The position numbers and the translations under genes are program-made. 64,000 nucleotides of DNA from Apodospora peruviana (Eukaryota > Ascomycota > Sordariomycetes > Sordariales > Lasiosphaeriaceae). The notes under the pieces were generated by a model. The model was given only the letters and a program-made list of their open reading frames with translations, had not been told where the DNA came from and searched no databases. Every line of letters begins with the position of its first letter. Within the stretch, counting starts at the first letter, position 1. This document shows positions 24,046 through 33,628 of this stretch, piece by piece. The stretch is from NCBI GenBank assembly GCA_033439685.1, contig JAUEDM010000003.1:1766001-1830000 (forward strand), read 5' to 3'.

Positions 24046-25314
24046 ATGAGCAACGTCCAGAAAGGGGGCAGTGGTGCCCGGAAGATCTCTTTCAATGTCA
24101 GCGAGCAATACGACATCCAGGATGTCGTTGGCGAGGGTGCCTACGGAGTTGTTTGGTGAGTTACACTCAGAGCGAGTTGCGAGTTTGAGGGGCTTGGGCT
24201 AACGGCGTCGTGATAGCTCAGCGGTTCATAAACCGTCTGGCCAAAAGGTCGCCATCAAGAAGATAACGCCCTTCGACCACTCCATGTTCTGCCTGCGCAC
24301 TCTGCGTGAGATGAAGCTGCTCCGGTACTTCAATCACGAGAACATCATTTCCATTCTGGATATCCAGAAGCCCCGGAGCTACGACACTTTCAATGAGGTC
24401 TACCTCATCCAGGTATGAGCCGTCGCGCAGTTTGCTGGCCCAGTCTACTGCTTTTCTCCTTGTGTTCTTCATGAGACTAATCTCAAGTATTAGGAGCTTA
24501 TGGAGACGGACATGCATCGGGTCATCCGCACCCAAGATCTATCGGATGACCACTGCCAGTACTTCATCTATCAGACGCTACGTGCCCTGAAGGCGATGCA
24601 CTCGGCCAACGTCCTTCACCGAGATTTGAAGCCCTCCAACCTTCTTCTGAACGCCAACTGTGATCTCAAAGTCTGTGATTTCGGATTGGCTCGATCAGCG
24701 GCGTCACAGGAGGATAACTCGGGCTTCATGACCGAATATGTGGCCACTCGTTGGTATCGCGCTCCCGAGATCATGTTGACATTCAAGGAGTACACCAAGG
24801 CCATCGATGTCTGGTCGGTGGGCTGCATTCTAGCGGAGATGCTCAGCGGCAAACCTCTTTTCCCAGGCAAAGACTGTGAGTGGCCTCACTTATCACCTGG
24901 AGAGTTATTTAGGCGGCAAAACTAACAACCTTTTTAGATCACCACCAGCTGACCCTGATTTTGGATGTTCTGGGAACCCCAACCATGGAGGACTACTACG
25001 GCATCAAGTCACGTCGTGCTCGGGAGTACATCCGATCGCTGCCTTTTAAGAAGAAGGTTCCGTTCCGCACCTTGTTCCCCAAGACGTCCGATCTTGCTCT
25101 CGACCTCCTAGAAAAGCTCCTCGCCTTCAACCCCGTCAAGCGTATTACTGTGGAGGAGGCGCTTAAGCACCCATACCTTGAGCCCTATCATGATCCAGAT
25201 GATGAGCCGACTGCGCCTCCTATCCCGGAAGAGTTCTTCGATTTTGACAAGCATAAGGACAATCTGAGCAAGGAGCAGCTGAAGCAGTTGATCTACAATG
25301 AGATCATGAGGTAA
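24046..25314 (+). CDS. FUS3: Fus3/Kss1-type MAP kinase (Pmk1/mak-2 group)
   Basis: This is the terminal kinase of the pheromone/invasive-growth MAPK module; in plant pathogens its ortholog drives appressorium formation. Exons are 24046-24155, 24217-24412, 24494-24875 and 24938-25314, 354 residues, the length usual for this clade. The P-loop is GEGAYGVVC (about 29-37; the Cys codon is split by intron 1), the ATP lysine is in VAIKK, the catalytic loop is HRD at 144-146, DFG starts at 164 and the activation loop has T182-E-Y184, the site of the upstream MAPKK. The C-terminal common-docking region is acidic (HDPDDEPTA). TEY and the overall sequence separate it from the TGY Hog1 branch. It differs from the Slt2 group in lacking a long C-terminal tail. 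Confidence 0.96.
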
Positions 25315-26432
25315 ATCAGAAATGCGGATCGGTATACACTTTGGTAAATAAGGTAGAACCTAGCTGTCAGCATGGATGGACTGGATGACTGGACGACTGG
25401 ATGGACTGCTGTGCAGAGATCTTTGGTGTGTTATAGCTACTTGGTATAAAGGAGGGTTATGCTAGTGAGGCCAAAATGAGAGACGAAATATAAGGGATTG
25501 AAAAAACATTCGGGATGATTGGGCGGGATGACCAGCTTTGGCTTGGTCTTTCTTTTTCTCTTCTATTTACAGTTCAAGTCTGTTTCTCTTTCTTTCGATG
25601 GATTTGGTTTGAATTTTCTGCAATTAGTTGATGACGGTGTCTATCCAACATCAAATCACTTTTGCAGAGATGAAGATAGAGAAATGTTTGAATGAGTACG
25701 TTAAAGAACCGATGCACTTGGGTAACTACCTACCTATCTACCCATCTATTTACACATCCCTTGAGGACAATCCATCGCAGGGGAGTTAAGTCCTCTTCTT
25801 CTTCCTCATGTCCGCGATATCCGGCCATGATAAGCCAGCAATGCTAGCCAATCCTCAGAGACCGATTACCAGCGATGGTGTGTGTCACCATGACCACCTA
25901 AGTGTTCGTTGATTGGGGTAGTCCTCTTTTCTGCTCCCATTTCTTGCCAATCTCGACCATTACACAGTAGTAAACCAGATATGTCCATGCATGCTTGCTC
26001 TTCTCCCAGCGAAGCCATTGATTGAATGGGGTGCGTTAACTTTCCTTAATAACCCGTTTTGTTAGAGAACGCCGCCGTCGCCTACCCAAACGCCGGAACC
26101 CTGTATATACACATGTCCGTTCCTACCTTTAAAATAATAACAGCCGTGGTGCAAATAGTCATCTTTTTCTGGTCAGCCCACATAGAATATGTCATGTCCC
26201 CAATGTGGTCAGGATATATACCCTGCCAACTTAAGCATCTGTTCGGTCGCCCATTGTGATTTCGAGGTCTACTCGCCAACATCACGACACAGACCACAAA
26301 GTCATGATAAACCAGCCGAGGTCCGGCAACCCCGGTCTTGCCCAACTCGTCTAAATCTTCTCGGTTTGACCAAGGCAAGCCACTCTTAGATCCAATCTCT
26401 TCGACTCGAGAGAAGGTCCAATATCGTCGCTA
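25315..26432. other. Intergenic, convergent MAP kinase / OXR1 3' region
   Basis: This is 1.1 kb between convergent stop codons. It contains a short 8-bp tandem repeat just after the kinase stop (listed separately) and otherwise AT-rich, T-rich sequence typical of 3' UTRs. No gene was recognised. Confidence 0.5.
25372..25408. repeat. Short tandem repeat of an 8-bp unit (ctggatga)
   Basis: About three imperfect copies of CTGGATGA/CTGGACGA lie end to end from 25381, preceded by a related ATGGATGGA. They lie in the probable 3' UTR of the MAP kinase. Confidence 0.6.
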
Positions 26433-27559
26433 TCATGGCCCCTTGGCACCAATAACCCACACCTCAACCCCCAAAATGCCAAACTTCTCCCCTTCGTCAC
26501 TCAGTCGCTCGTTGCCAAACGTCTGACAAGTAGAACTGATGCCCTTCACAAGTCCATCGTCGAGCCAGAGCCCGTACTTGCCATCGCCGGCACCCACGCT
26601 AAGAAAATGAGCCTCGCAGAGCATGTAGTACTCGTTGACCCCGCTGTAAGGGAACGCTTTGAAGCGGATGGACGGCGAGCTGGGAACCAAAGGACTAGCG
26701 CGGCCAGATGGAGACACCAAGAGCGAGGAGGATTGTTCATGTTGTAGTGAAGCGGCGGCTATGGTCGTGCTCCGCGCGGTTAGGTTGGTCGTGTCGGTGG
26801 ACGGAGGGGGCGGTAGCGATGCCATCACCGAGGCTCGCCAGAGAAAGCATTCGCCGTTTCCAAAGTACTTCGGGGCCGGGCGTGGGTAGTCAGAAAGATA
26901 AGCTCCGAAGATCTAGTACATAGTGGCGGTGTTAGTGGAAGCCTTGGATGACGCGGGGACAAAACATATGGCAAGACAAGACTCACGCCGCCCTCCAGGT
27001 CCTTCACCACGAGAACAAACCCCACCCGTTTCCCTTGGTAGTGGGCGCACTTCTCGTACAGAGTCACCAGGCTGGCGCCGTCCTGGTCCAGGCTGTACAC
27101 GAGGTTCCACTCGTCCACAATCGCCAGGCGCATCGGCACCATGATGCGAATCTCCTCCGCTATGGTGGTGGTCAACAGCCTCGCGTCGGCGGCAGTGTCT
27201 CTAGTGTATCCGTTCAGTTGCAGGGGCTCCAGTTGCGGCGGAGGCATCGGCGATGCAGTGCGGCGCACATTCTTCGTCGGAGGGACGTACACCCCGTCAA
27301 CGCCGGCATTGTAGGGCATCTGGCCGCCGTGGTCGGGGGTGGGACTGGGCGATGCCGAATGCGAAGGAGTTGCTTCGGTCGAAAAGCGGCGGATCAGACC
27401 ACCCCAGAGACTTGAGACGGACGAAGGTAGGTAATTCGATGATGATGTGGCGGATGCGGATGGCCGGGTTGGAGTGGCGGCGCCGGAAGAAGGGATGGAA
27501 TGGGGGTCGGACTCGTCAGAAAGATAGGTATTCTGAGGGGTATGGTAGCTCATTGTCAT
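26433..27559 (-). CDS. OXR1: Oxidation resistance protein Oxr1 (TLDc domain)
   Basis: This is a TLDc-domain protein. Family members protect mitochondria from oxidative damage, and yeast Oxr1 also binds and disassembles the V-ATPase. Exons are 27559-26987 and 26912-26433, 350 residues. The 74-bp intron has donor GTGAGT, a CACTAAC branch and acceptor CTAG. The first 120 residues are Ser/Pro/Thr-rich and probably disordered. The TLDc domain runs from about residue 130 to the end: LTTTIAEEIRIMVPMRLAI, SLVTLYEKC, GVIFGAYLSDYPRP after removal of one residue at the junction, GNGECFLW and the terminal LGVEVWVIG. A low-complexity Thr/Ser insertion of about 40 residues splits the domain, as in other filamentous fungi. 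Two start codons (27559, 27553) are two codons apart. Confidence 0.92.
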
Positions 27560-28221
27560 TCACGAGCGTCTGATTATGGGTTCTAGTTGTAGGTTATATG
27601 GGGACCTGCTCGCAGGGTCACAGCTGGCGGGATCCCAGCTTCACGGAGGCGGGGATGGAGAGGCGTCAGCGGCAGATCCAAGTGCTCGTTTGGTCAATAC
27701 ACGGGCTCGCTGGAGGGTGTCAGCGACGGTCTCTCGCGGTGTGGAGAGGCCATGAAGTGAGCAAGCTGTCACGGTGTCGTTGTGGGTGCTGACGATGGGC
27801 CGTTTTGTGTTCAATCCCCAAAAATAGTTGTTGGTAATGCAGATATGGAAAGTGTAATGTACTGAGCGCCCAAAAGAAGTCCTGTAATCTGGTGCCTGAT
27901 CGGGCCTGCCCTGCCCGGGGCCTGATTACCGTAGTAGGCAAGCTTGGCATGGACCCAGGTCCTGACGGAACACCTGACCGGCATTCACATGCAGACTGCC
28001 CTGCAGCCACAGTTTGCCCCAACTCCATATTGCTCAGGAGCCCTATCCATGCTAGGTTGATTTAGCTTAACGGTGAAACGGTCGTGGTGTTCTTAGCTTA
28101 ACTACACATGCCAACTTTATCTGAACTTGAAGCGAGCCAGATACCGTACGAACGTTGGTGTCGACGTGCTATCTATGTACTTCGTGCAGTATGGAAGGTA
28201 TCAATGAGCTTTCATTCTTGG
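27560..28221. other. Intergenic, OXR1 promoter and HEM4 3' side
   Basis: This is a 662-bp spacer between two minus-strand genes. It contains a GC-rich patch near 27900 with several CCTGCCC/CCTGATT repeats, but no gene. Confidence 0.5.
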
Positions 28222-29204
28222 CTACCTACCTAGAGCGCCCTTGAAGCTCGAAATTGCCTGCAATATCCCCTCTGGACTCGGCTGTTCAGCACAAACATCA
28301 GGCTCGAACCCAAATGTTTGAACGAGGTGATTTCGAGTTGTCGGCCCAATGGTGGCAATATACGTGCTGCAACCAGGTGCTCTTGGTTTGGCTTTGCCGG
28401 TGGTTTCATCCAGCAGATCCAGAGCGCCCAGCATGTTGTCGCACCCACTCGGGGAGAACACCACTACCCATCTCACGGGACGGTCTGCGGTCTCCTGTAA
28501 TAGTGCCTCGAAATCCTCCCGGAATGGTCCCATCACCCCGGTTCCATAGATAACAGCCTCGTCCACCCGAATCTGCTTCTCCAGAGACAGGGCTGAATCC
28601 ATCAGCATTTTGGGAATGATGTCCCGTCTCTGTTCGCCAACGAGGAACAAGAGGGGTGGTTTGGATGGGCGATCTTTATACCACTCCCCATAGTGCTCGA
28701 GAATGAACTTGGCCAAGTCCTCGCCGTTTCCCGTATGGGAGCCAAATATTTGCAGTGGCGGCTTCTGGGGGATGGCCTGCAACGCACGGGTCGTCGCGGG
28801 CCCAACGCTGTAGACGGGGATGTCTTGAAGAAAAGGCCACCGGTCATCATCGCAACCTACATTGTTTCGGTTACTGACGCGCCCCCAACTTTTTTTGCAG
28901 ACGAGCCTGAATGCTCACCTCTCGCTGGTCCTCCCTCGATGAGCTTAGTAAAGGCCTCCACGGCGCGTTGGGACGTGAAGACGAGGCCGCCGTAGCAACT
29001 GCCCGGCTCTGAGCTTATTTTCCTGCCAAGCAGGGTGCTTTTCACCCTTGCCATCCCCTCATCGTCGAACCGGTGCTCGAGGACGGGGACGAAGACGGGT
29101 TCGAAGTCGAAGCCATCATCAGTAGGAACTGAAAACAGCTCTTCGTAGGCATCAGCCGGCGTCGACCGGGTCTTCAAGAGAAACACGGGCGTTCTTTGTG
29201 GCAT
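28222..29204 (-). CDS. HEM4: Uroporphyrinogen-III synthase
   Basis: This enzyme catalyses ring closure and D-ring inversion of hydroxymethylbilane to uroporphyrinogen III, the fourth step of heme synthesis, in the cytosol. Exons are 29204-28919 and 28856-28222, 306 residues. The 62-bp intron has donor GTGAGC and acceptor GTAG and rejoins GGPARGCDDDRWPFLQDIPV. The two-lobed fold is recognisable from PVFLLKTRSTP at the start, LVFTSQRAVEAF, YSVGPATTRAL, LFLVGEQRRDIIP, WVVVFSPSGCDNML and the end motif ATIGPTTRNHL. I chose Met at 29204 because the conserved region begins just after it; Met 29237 (MSGNSWEVFTP) is a possible earlier start. Only 367 bp separate it from ERV1, so they probably share a promoter. 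Confidence 0.9.
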
Positions 29205-29571
29205 TGGAGTAAAAACTTCCCAGCTATTTCCTGACATGGAGTGGGGAAAGGAAGAGAGGGTGGCCTGAAATGTCGAATTTAAGATCTGCAAGGGGCCGGA
29301 GACAATGCTGTTTCTCCTCTGCCCCGCGTCGCCAAGATGGCGGGGGTGCGCTGGGCTAATGCCGCCCCGCCATAGGTAGCTTTATCGCGATAAGCTAGGG
29401 GTTGGCAAGCCACATGGCAGCTTAGAAATTCAAGGTCCGGCAGTTGCGGGAAATGAAAGTGCGAAAGGACCGGGCCGGGCAAGCTCGCAACTGAAAATAT
29501 CTGCTTGCCAGCTGTAGCTATTCAAAGCATTTACTCGACACTTTCCGTCAAAGACCCGGGTCTTTTTGGGG
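29205..29571. promoter_or_regulatory. Bidirectional promoter region of HEM4 and ERV1
   Basis: This is a compact 367-bp spacer between divergent start codons of a heme-synthesis gene and a mitochondrial disulfide-relay gene. It holds a 12-bp GATA palindrome at 29382-29393, listed separately. Shared control is an inference from spacing. Confidence 0.6.
29382..29393. promoter_or_regulatory. Perfect palindrome ttatcgcgataa (paired GATA sites)
   Basis: The 12-bp sequence equals its own reverse complement and presents GATAA on both strands. Fungal iron-repressor GATA factors of the SRE/SreA type recognise ATCWGATAA. This site reads ATCGCGATAA, one base longer in the middle, so a match to that class is only suggestive. 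Confidence 0.45.
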
Positions 29572-30218
29572 ATGCCGGACGAGACGAAAGACTCGTCGCC
29601 TTCGGCAGCAGGTTCTGCCTTGCCGTCCGCAGGCGTAGATGGCGTCCCGGGCAGCACGGCGGGTGCGCCACCCAAGAATATTCCCAAGGTAGTCATTGGG
29701 AAGGATGGCGAGCCGTCAGTAGAAACCCCCTGATTGCCCATAACTCTTATGGCAGGAGACGAGTGTTGACATGATGATACGGGTTCAGTTGCCGTCCTTG
29801 CACATCTTTCGCCGCCTGGGCTTCGCAGACAAAATCTACACTCAAGACAGCTCCCAAGGCAGTCTCGGCCACGCCGCGGGACTGCCCTGCCGATGTCGAG
29901 ACCCTTGGACGAAGCTCATGGACGCTCTTACACTCGATTGCCGCCACTTATCCCAAAACCCCGACGCCCTCGGAACAAAGCGATATCAAATCGTTCATGA
30001 GGCTATTCGCAAAGCTGTATCCCTGTTGGACATGCGCAGCGGACTTCCAGCAGTATATAAAAAAGGAAGACGTGCGCGCTGGTAGCAGGGACGAGTTTGG
30101 GAATTGGCTGTGCGATGCTCATAACGAGGTCAACAAGAAGCTCGGAAAGCCGACCTTCGACTGTTCCAAGTGGGAGGAGAGGTGGAGGACCGGTTGGAAG
30201 GATGGCAGTTGCGACTAA
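29572..30218 (+). CDS. ERV1: Mitochondrial FAD-linked sulfhydryl oxidase Erv1
   Basis: Erv1 reoxidises Mia40 in the intermembrane space and passes electrons to cytochrome c or oxygen. It also matters for cytosolic Fe-S protein maturation. Exons are 29572-29714 and 29789-30218, 190 residues. The donor is GTCAGT at 29715 rather than the GTAGAA three bases further on, because only that choice restores EPCRPCTSF in frame. The shuttle pair is C49-x2-C52, the FAD-proximal active site is Y-P-C127-W-T-C130, and the structural pair is C156/C173 around the conserved HNEVNKKLGKP. The FAD-binding helix motif RSSWTLLHSIAATYP is intact. The N-terminal 47 residues are Ala/Ser/Gly/Pro-rich. Residues 64-78 form a basic insertion before the catalytic core. 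Confidence 0.93.
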
Positions 30219-31074
30219 TGGTCTTGGTGTCCATCGTATGTTGTCTGCACCTTTCCAGTCATACGAATAGAGGCCGGCAAACGACATAGGCCTTCGGATA
30301 CTGTATCACCACTGCTTGTACAACATTAACGGCCAAGGAGCATTGGATTGGTGTTCGGATGAAGCGACCTTCTCCTCTTAATTTTCACTTGTTTCTAACA
30401 TCAGACCACTATCCACTACTTATCGCATCACGTCCTCCAAGCGCAATGTTATGCAGATGCGATTCCGAGCATTGGCCTTGTTGTGCCTCTATCAAAATTT
30501 GGGGCTACCGGGCACCTGCAGGACTGCCAAGTTGGGTACCTACGGTCCGAGGACGGATCGTTCTCGGCCGATCGGCCGGTGTGCGTTGCGGAGCTCCCGA
30601 TGGTGACACGGAAGGGCAGATCCAAGCTCAAGACCCGCATCCTAACTTACGACACTTAACGAGCCGCCATTGCCCATTCCCCTTATTTCCGGTCTATGCA
30701 AGCCAATTACATCATGCATGCGTCGGCAAGACATACCAGATCAATCATCAGCTTGGACTGGCAATGAGACTGCTCCGATCTGCAAGCATCTTGTCATTGC
30801 CTGTCATGTATCGCTGCACCTAACACAAATCTCGCTGCATGGGCTGACTGATGCTGTCACTTCTGTGTTGTTATAGCCGTCTCGCAGATATCTACAAAAA
30901 CTTGACCACTGTCCGGACATTTCAGCCTTTTCGAGTGAGGTCCCCGCTGGTTTCTTACTTGCTCCTTGTTCCTTTTGTTCTCTATCTTATACTTGACCTC
31001 GGTTATTCACCTTCTCCATCTTTGTCGTCGACGACCAGGGACTCCAGTGGACTCCTTACAACAAGCGCCTAGAG
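30219..31074. other. Intergenic, ERV1 3' side and pyruvate decarboxylase promoter
   Basis: This is an 856-bp tandem spacer. An ATG-initiated 154-codon frame at 30359-30823 (+) has no recognisable similarity and is not called. It contains a perfect 14-bp palindrome at 30565-30578. The last 200 bp before the start codon are C/T-rich. Confidence 0.5.
30565..30578. promoter_or_regulatory. Perfect 14-bp palindrome cggccgatcggccg upstream of PDC
   Basis: The sequence is its own reverse complement, begins with CGG and ends with CCG separated by 8 bp. This CGG-N8-CCG layout is typical of dimeric Zn2Cys6 regulator sites. It lies about 500 bp before the pyruvate decarboxylase start. No protein is known to bind it. 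Confidence 0.45.
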
Positions 31075-32922
31075 ATGGCATCCGATATTAGAATGCAGAG
31101 CTTGGCTAAGCCAGTGACGGTAGCCGAATACCTGTTCACGAGACTACATCAGATTGGCATCCGCTCCGTCCACGGCCTTCCTGGAGATTTCAATCTGGTC
31201 GCGCTGGACTACGTCCCTAAATGCGGGTTGAATTGGGTGGGCAGTGTCAACGAGCTCAACGCCGGTAGGTAAATCATGTCCATCGTGTCGGGCAGTATGC
31301 TTATCCCGCCGTGTGCCTAGCATATGCTGCTGATGGTTATGCCCGTGCCAAGGGTATCTCCGCCATTGTTACCACGTTCGGTGTGGGCGAGCTGTCAGCA
31401 CTGAATGGCATCGCCGGCGCCTACTCAGAGCACGTCCCGGTTGTGCATATTGTGGGGTGCCCGTCAACCATCTCCCAGCGGAATGGAATGCTGCTTCATC
31501 ACACGCTTGGCAATGGCGACTTCAACGTCTTCGCGAATATGAGCGCCCAAATCTCGTGCGAGGTAGCCAAGTTGATGAAGCCGGCAGAGATTGCCGACCA
31601 GATCGACCACACTCTCCGTGAGTGCTGGGTCCAGAGTAGGCCAGTGTATCTGTGGCTTCCGACCGACATGGTGGAGAAGAAGGTCGAGGGCCAACGTCTC
31701 GATACGCCCATCGACTTGTCTGAACCCAAGAATGATCCGGAGCGTGAAGACTATGTCGTTGATGTCGTCCTCAAATATCTTCATGCTGCCAAGAACCCGG
31801 TCGTATTGGTGGACGCTTGCGCAGTCCGCCATCGATGTCTTGTTGAGGTCCGTGACCTTATCAAGAAAACCGGCCTTCCAGTATTCGTGACACCTATGGG
31901 TAAGGGTGGCGTGAATGAAACCACGTCCACGTATGGTGGCGTCTATGCGGGAAGCGGATCGTCTCCGGCCGTAAAGGCTCGGGTCGAAGGCGCTGATCTC
32001 ATCTTATCCATCGGATCACTCAAGAGCGATTTCAACACGGCAGGCTTCTCATACCGCCTATCACAGCTCAACACGATCGATTTCCATCATGACCATTGTG
32101 TGGTGCGCTATTCTGAGTACCCTGGCGTTGCTATGAAAGGCGTGCTTCGCAAGGTTATCGAGCGAGTGGATCTGTCCAAGTTGTCGCTCGGAAAGCCTAT
32201 GAATGGAGTTGTCAACGAGGTCACCAAAAACAGGGACGATTCCAGCACCATTACGCAGGCCTGGTTCTGGCCTAGGATTGGGGAGTATCTCAAGCAGGGC
32301 GATCTTGTTGTGACGGAGACAGGCACGTCCAATTTCGGAATCTGGGAGACCAAGTTCCCTCCCGAAGTTACGGGTATCACCCAGGTGTTCTGGGGTAGTA
32401 TTGGGTGGTCAGTTGGGGCTGCTCAGGGCGCTGCCTTGGGTGCGCGAGATATGTGCAAAGATTGCCGAACCATCTTGTTCGTAGGAGACGGATCATTCCA
32501 GTTGACCGCCCAAGAGGTCAGCACCATACTTCGCCATGGGCTGAGGATGACCATGTACGAATGCCCGTGATGAACTTGAATGCTTTATGAGGATCACGGA
32601 TAGCTAACAACTGGTCAGTTTCCTCATCTACAATGAAGGCTATACCATCGAGCGGCATATTCATGGTATGGATGCGGAGTACAACGACATCAAGAAGTGG
32701 AATTACGCAGATTTCCCTACTGTGTGTGGCGCGACTGAGAAGGAGTCCAAATCGTTTATCGTGAAGACCAAAGATGAGCTCGAGAAGCTGCTTAAAGATA
32801 AGAGTTTCAATGAGGCCAAAGGATTGCAGTTTGTCGAGCTCTGGATGCCAAAGGAGGATGCCCCTCGCGCCTTGAAGATCACGGCCGAGATTTCGGCGAA
32901 GAACAATGCCAGGACTGATTAA
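31075..32922 (+). CDS. PDC: Pyruvate decarboxylase
   Basis: This thiamine-diphosphate enzyme decarboxylates pyruvate to acetaldehyde in the cytosol, the entry to ethanol and cytosolic acetyl-CoA. Exons are 31075-31264, 31321-32554 and 32619-32922, 575 residues. Intron 1 (56 bp) rejoins NELNA with AYAADGYARAKG. Intron 2 (donor GTACGA, branch GCTAAC) rejoins RMTIFLIYNEGYTIE. The catalytic Glu is E60 in NELNA, and the paired histidines are H123-H124 in LLHHTLGNGDF. The ThDP/Mg motif runs from GDGS (about 452) to N480. The C-terminal residues are intact. The position before YAADGYAR is Ala, where many family members have Gly. The start MASDIRM is the first ATG after a pyrimidine-rich leader. Confidence 0.95.
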
Positions 32923-33628
32923 GAGCGGCAAATGCTTCCGTGGAAGTCGTTCGACACTTTGGAAGGCAGTATCGATCACTTGGGTTTCCGTGGAGGAAAT
33001 CACAAGTTAGCCGGGGAAGCTTTTGTATGACTAGAATACAGTGATTTCTCCAAGGAGCATGAAATTTTGACTCTATCACGCCACCCTCGGTAAAGGGGGG
33101 GTTCCAGCCATCAAAAGTTCAAATACGGAATTTAGAGCAGTCCAAGAGGGGTTACCAGTACCGCCCCGTCCCATCGAGCTCTCGAAGCACCGTCCCTTGG
33201 GCAGCTCCTCGTGGCTCAGTGGAAATGAGGGCCGTGATCTAGGCTTTATTCAAATTTCAGGAGGTGCAGAGAGGTCGCCTGTTAGAATCAGCGACCTACT
33301 CAACAGTCGCTCTGTACTTGAAGATTGCCGTATATGCTATATAAAATCTGCTGACTTAAGTTTGCTCTTTCGTGCAAATGGGAGTAAAACACCCCCGGAT
33401 TTCGTAGCCAGCCACATGACAGATAACATGTATCATATGTCAAGATATAAGTAGCGGCGTTGCTCGATCCTATACCGCATATCCATTCACAACTGTATAT
33501 TTTATGCCGTCTTTTAACCGAGCCCCCTTTCCTGTATAACTGCTCCCAAACAAATGGTATATACAAAGGACTTTGAAATAGTGCCTCATCCATCTTCCAT
33601 CATGGTCATTAATCATTAAAAGGTCGAC
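32923..33628. other. Intergenic, convergent PDC / APH-like 3' region
   Basis: This 706-bp convergent spacer is AT-rich toward the right. It includes one copy of a dispersed repeat (33425-33470). No gene was recognised. Confidence 0.5.
33425..33470 (-). repeat. Dispersed short repeat, copy B
   Basis: Read on the minus strand, this 46-nt stretch aligns to 39873-39918 on the plus strand at 40 of 45 ungapped positions, with one single-base gap in each copy. Four of the five mismatches are transitions. Flanks do not align. It is probably a remnant of a transposable or other repeated sequence. Confidence 0.65.

Noticed and set aside
30359..30823. ATG-initiated 154-codon plus frame in the PDC promoter
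   Set aside because: Its composition looks random (many Cys, His and Arg), it has no domain, and it lies in a promoter with a palindromic site.
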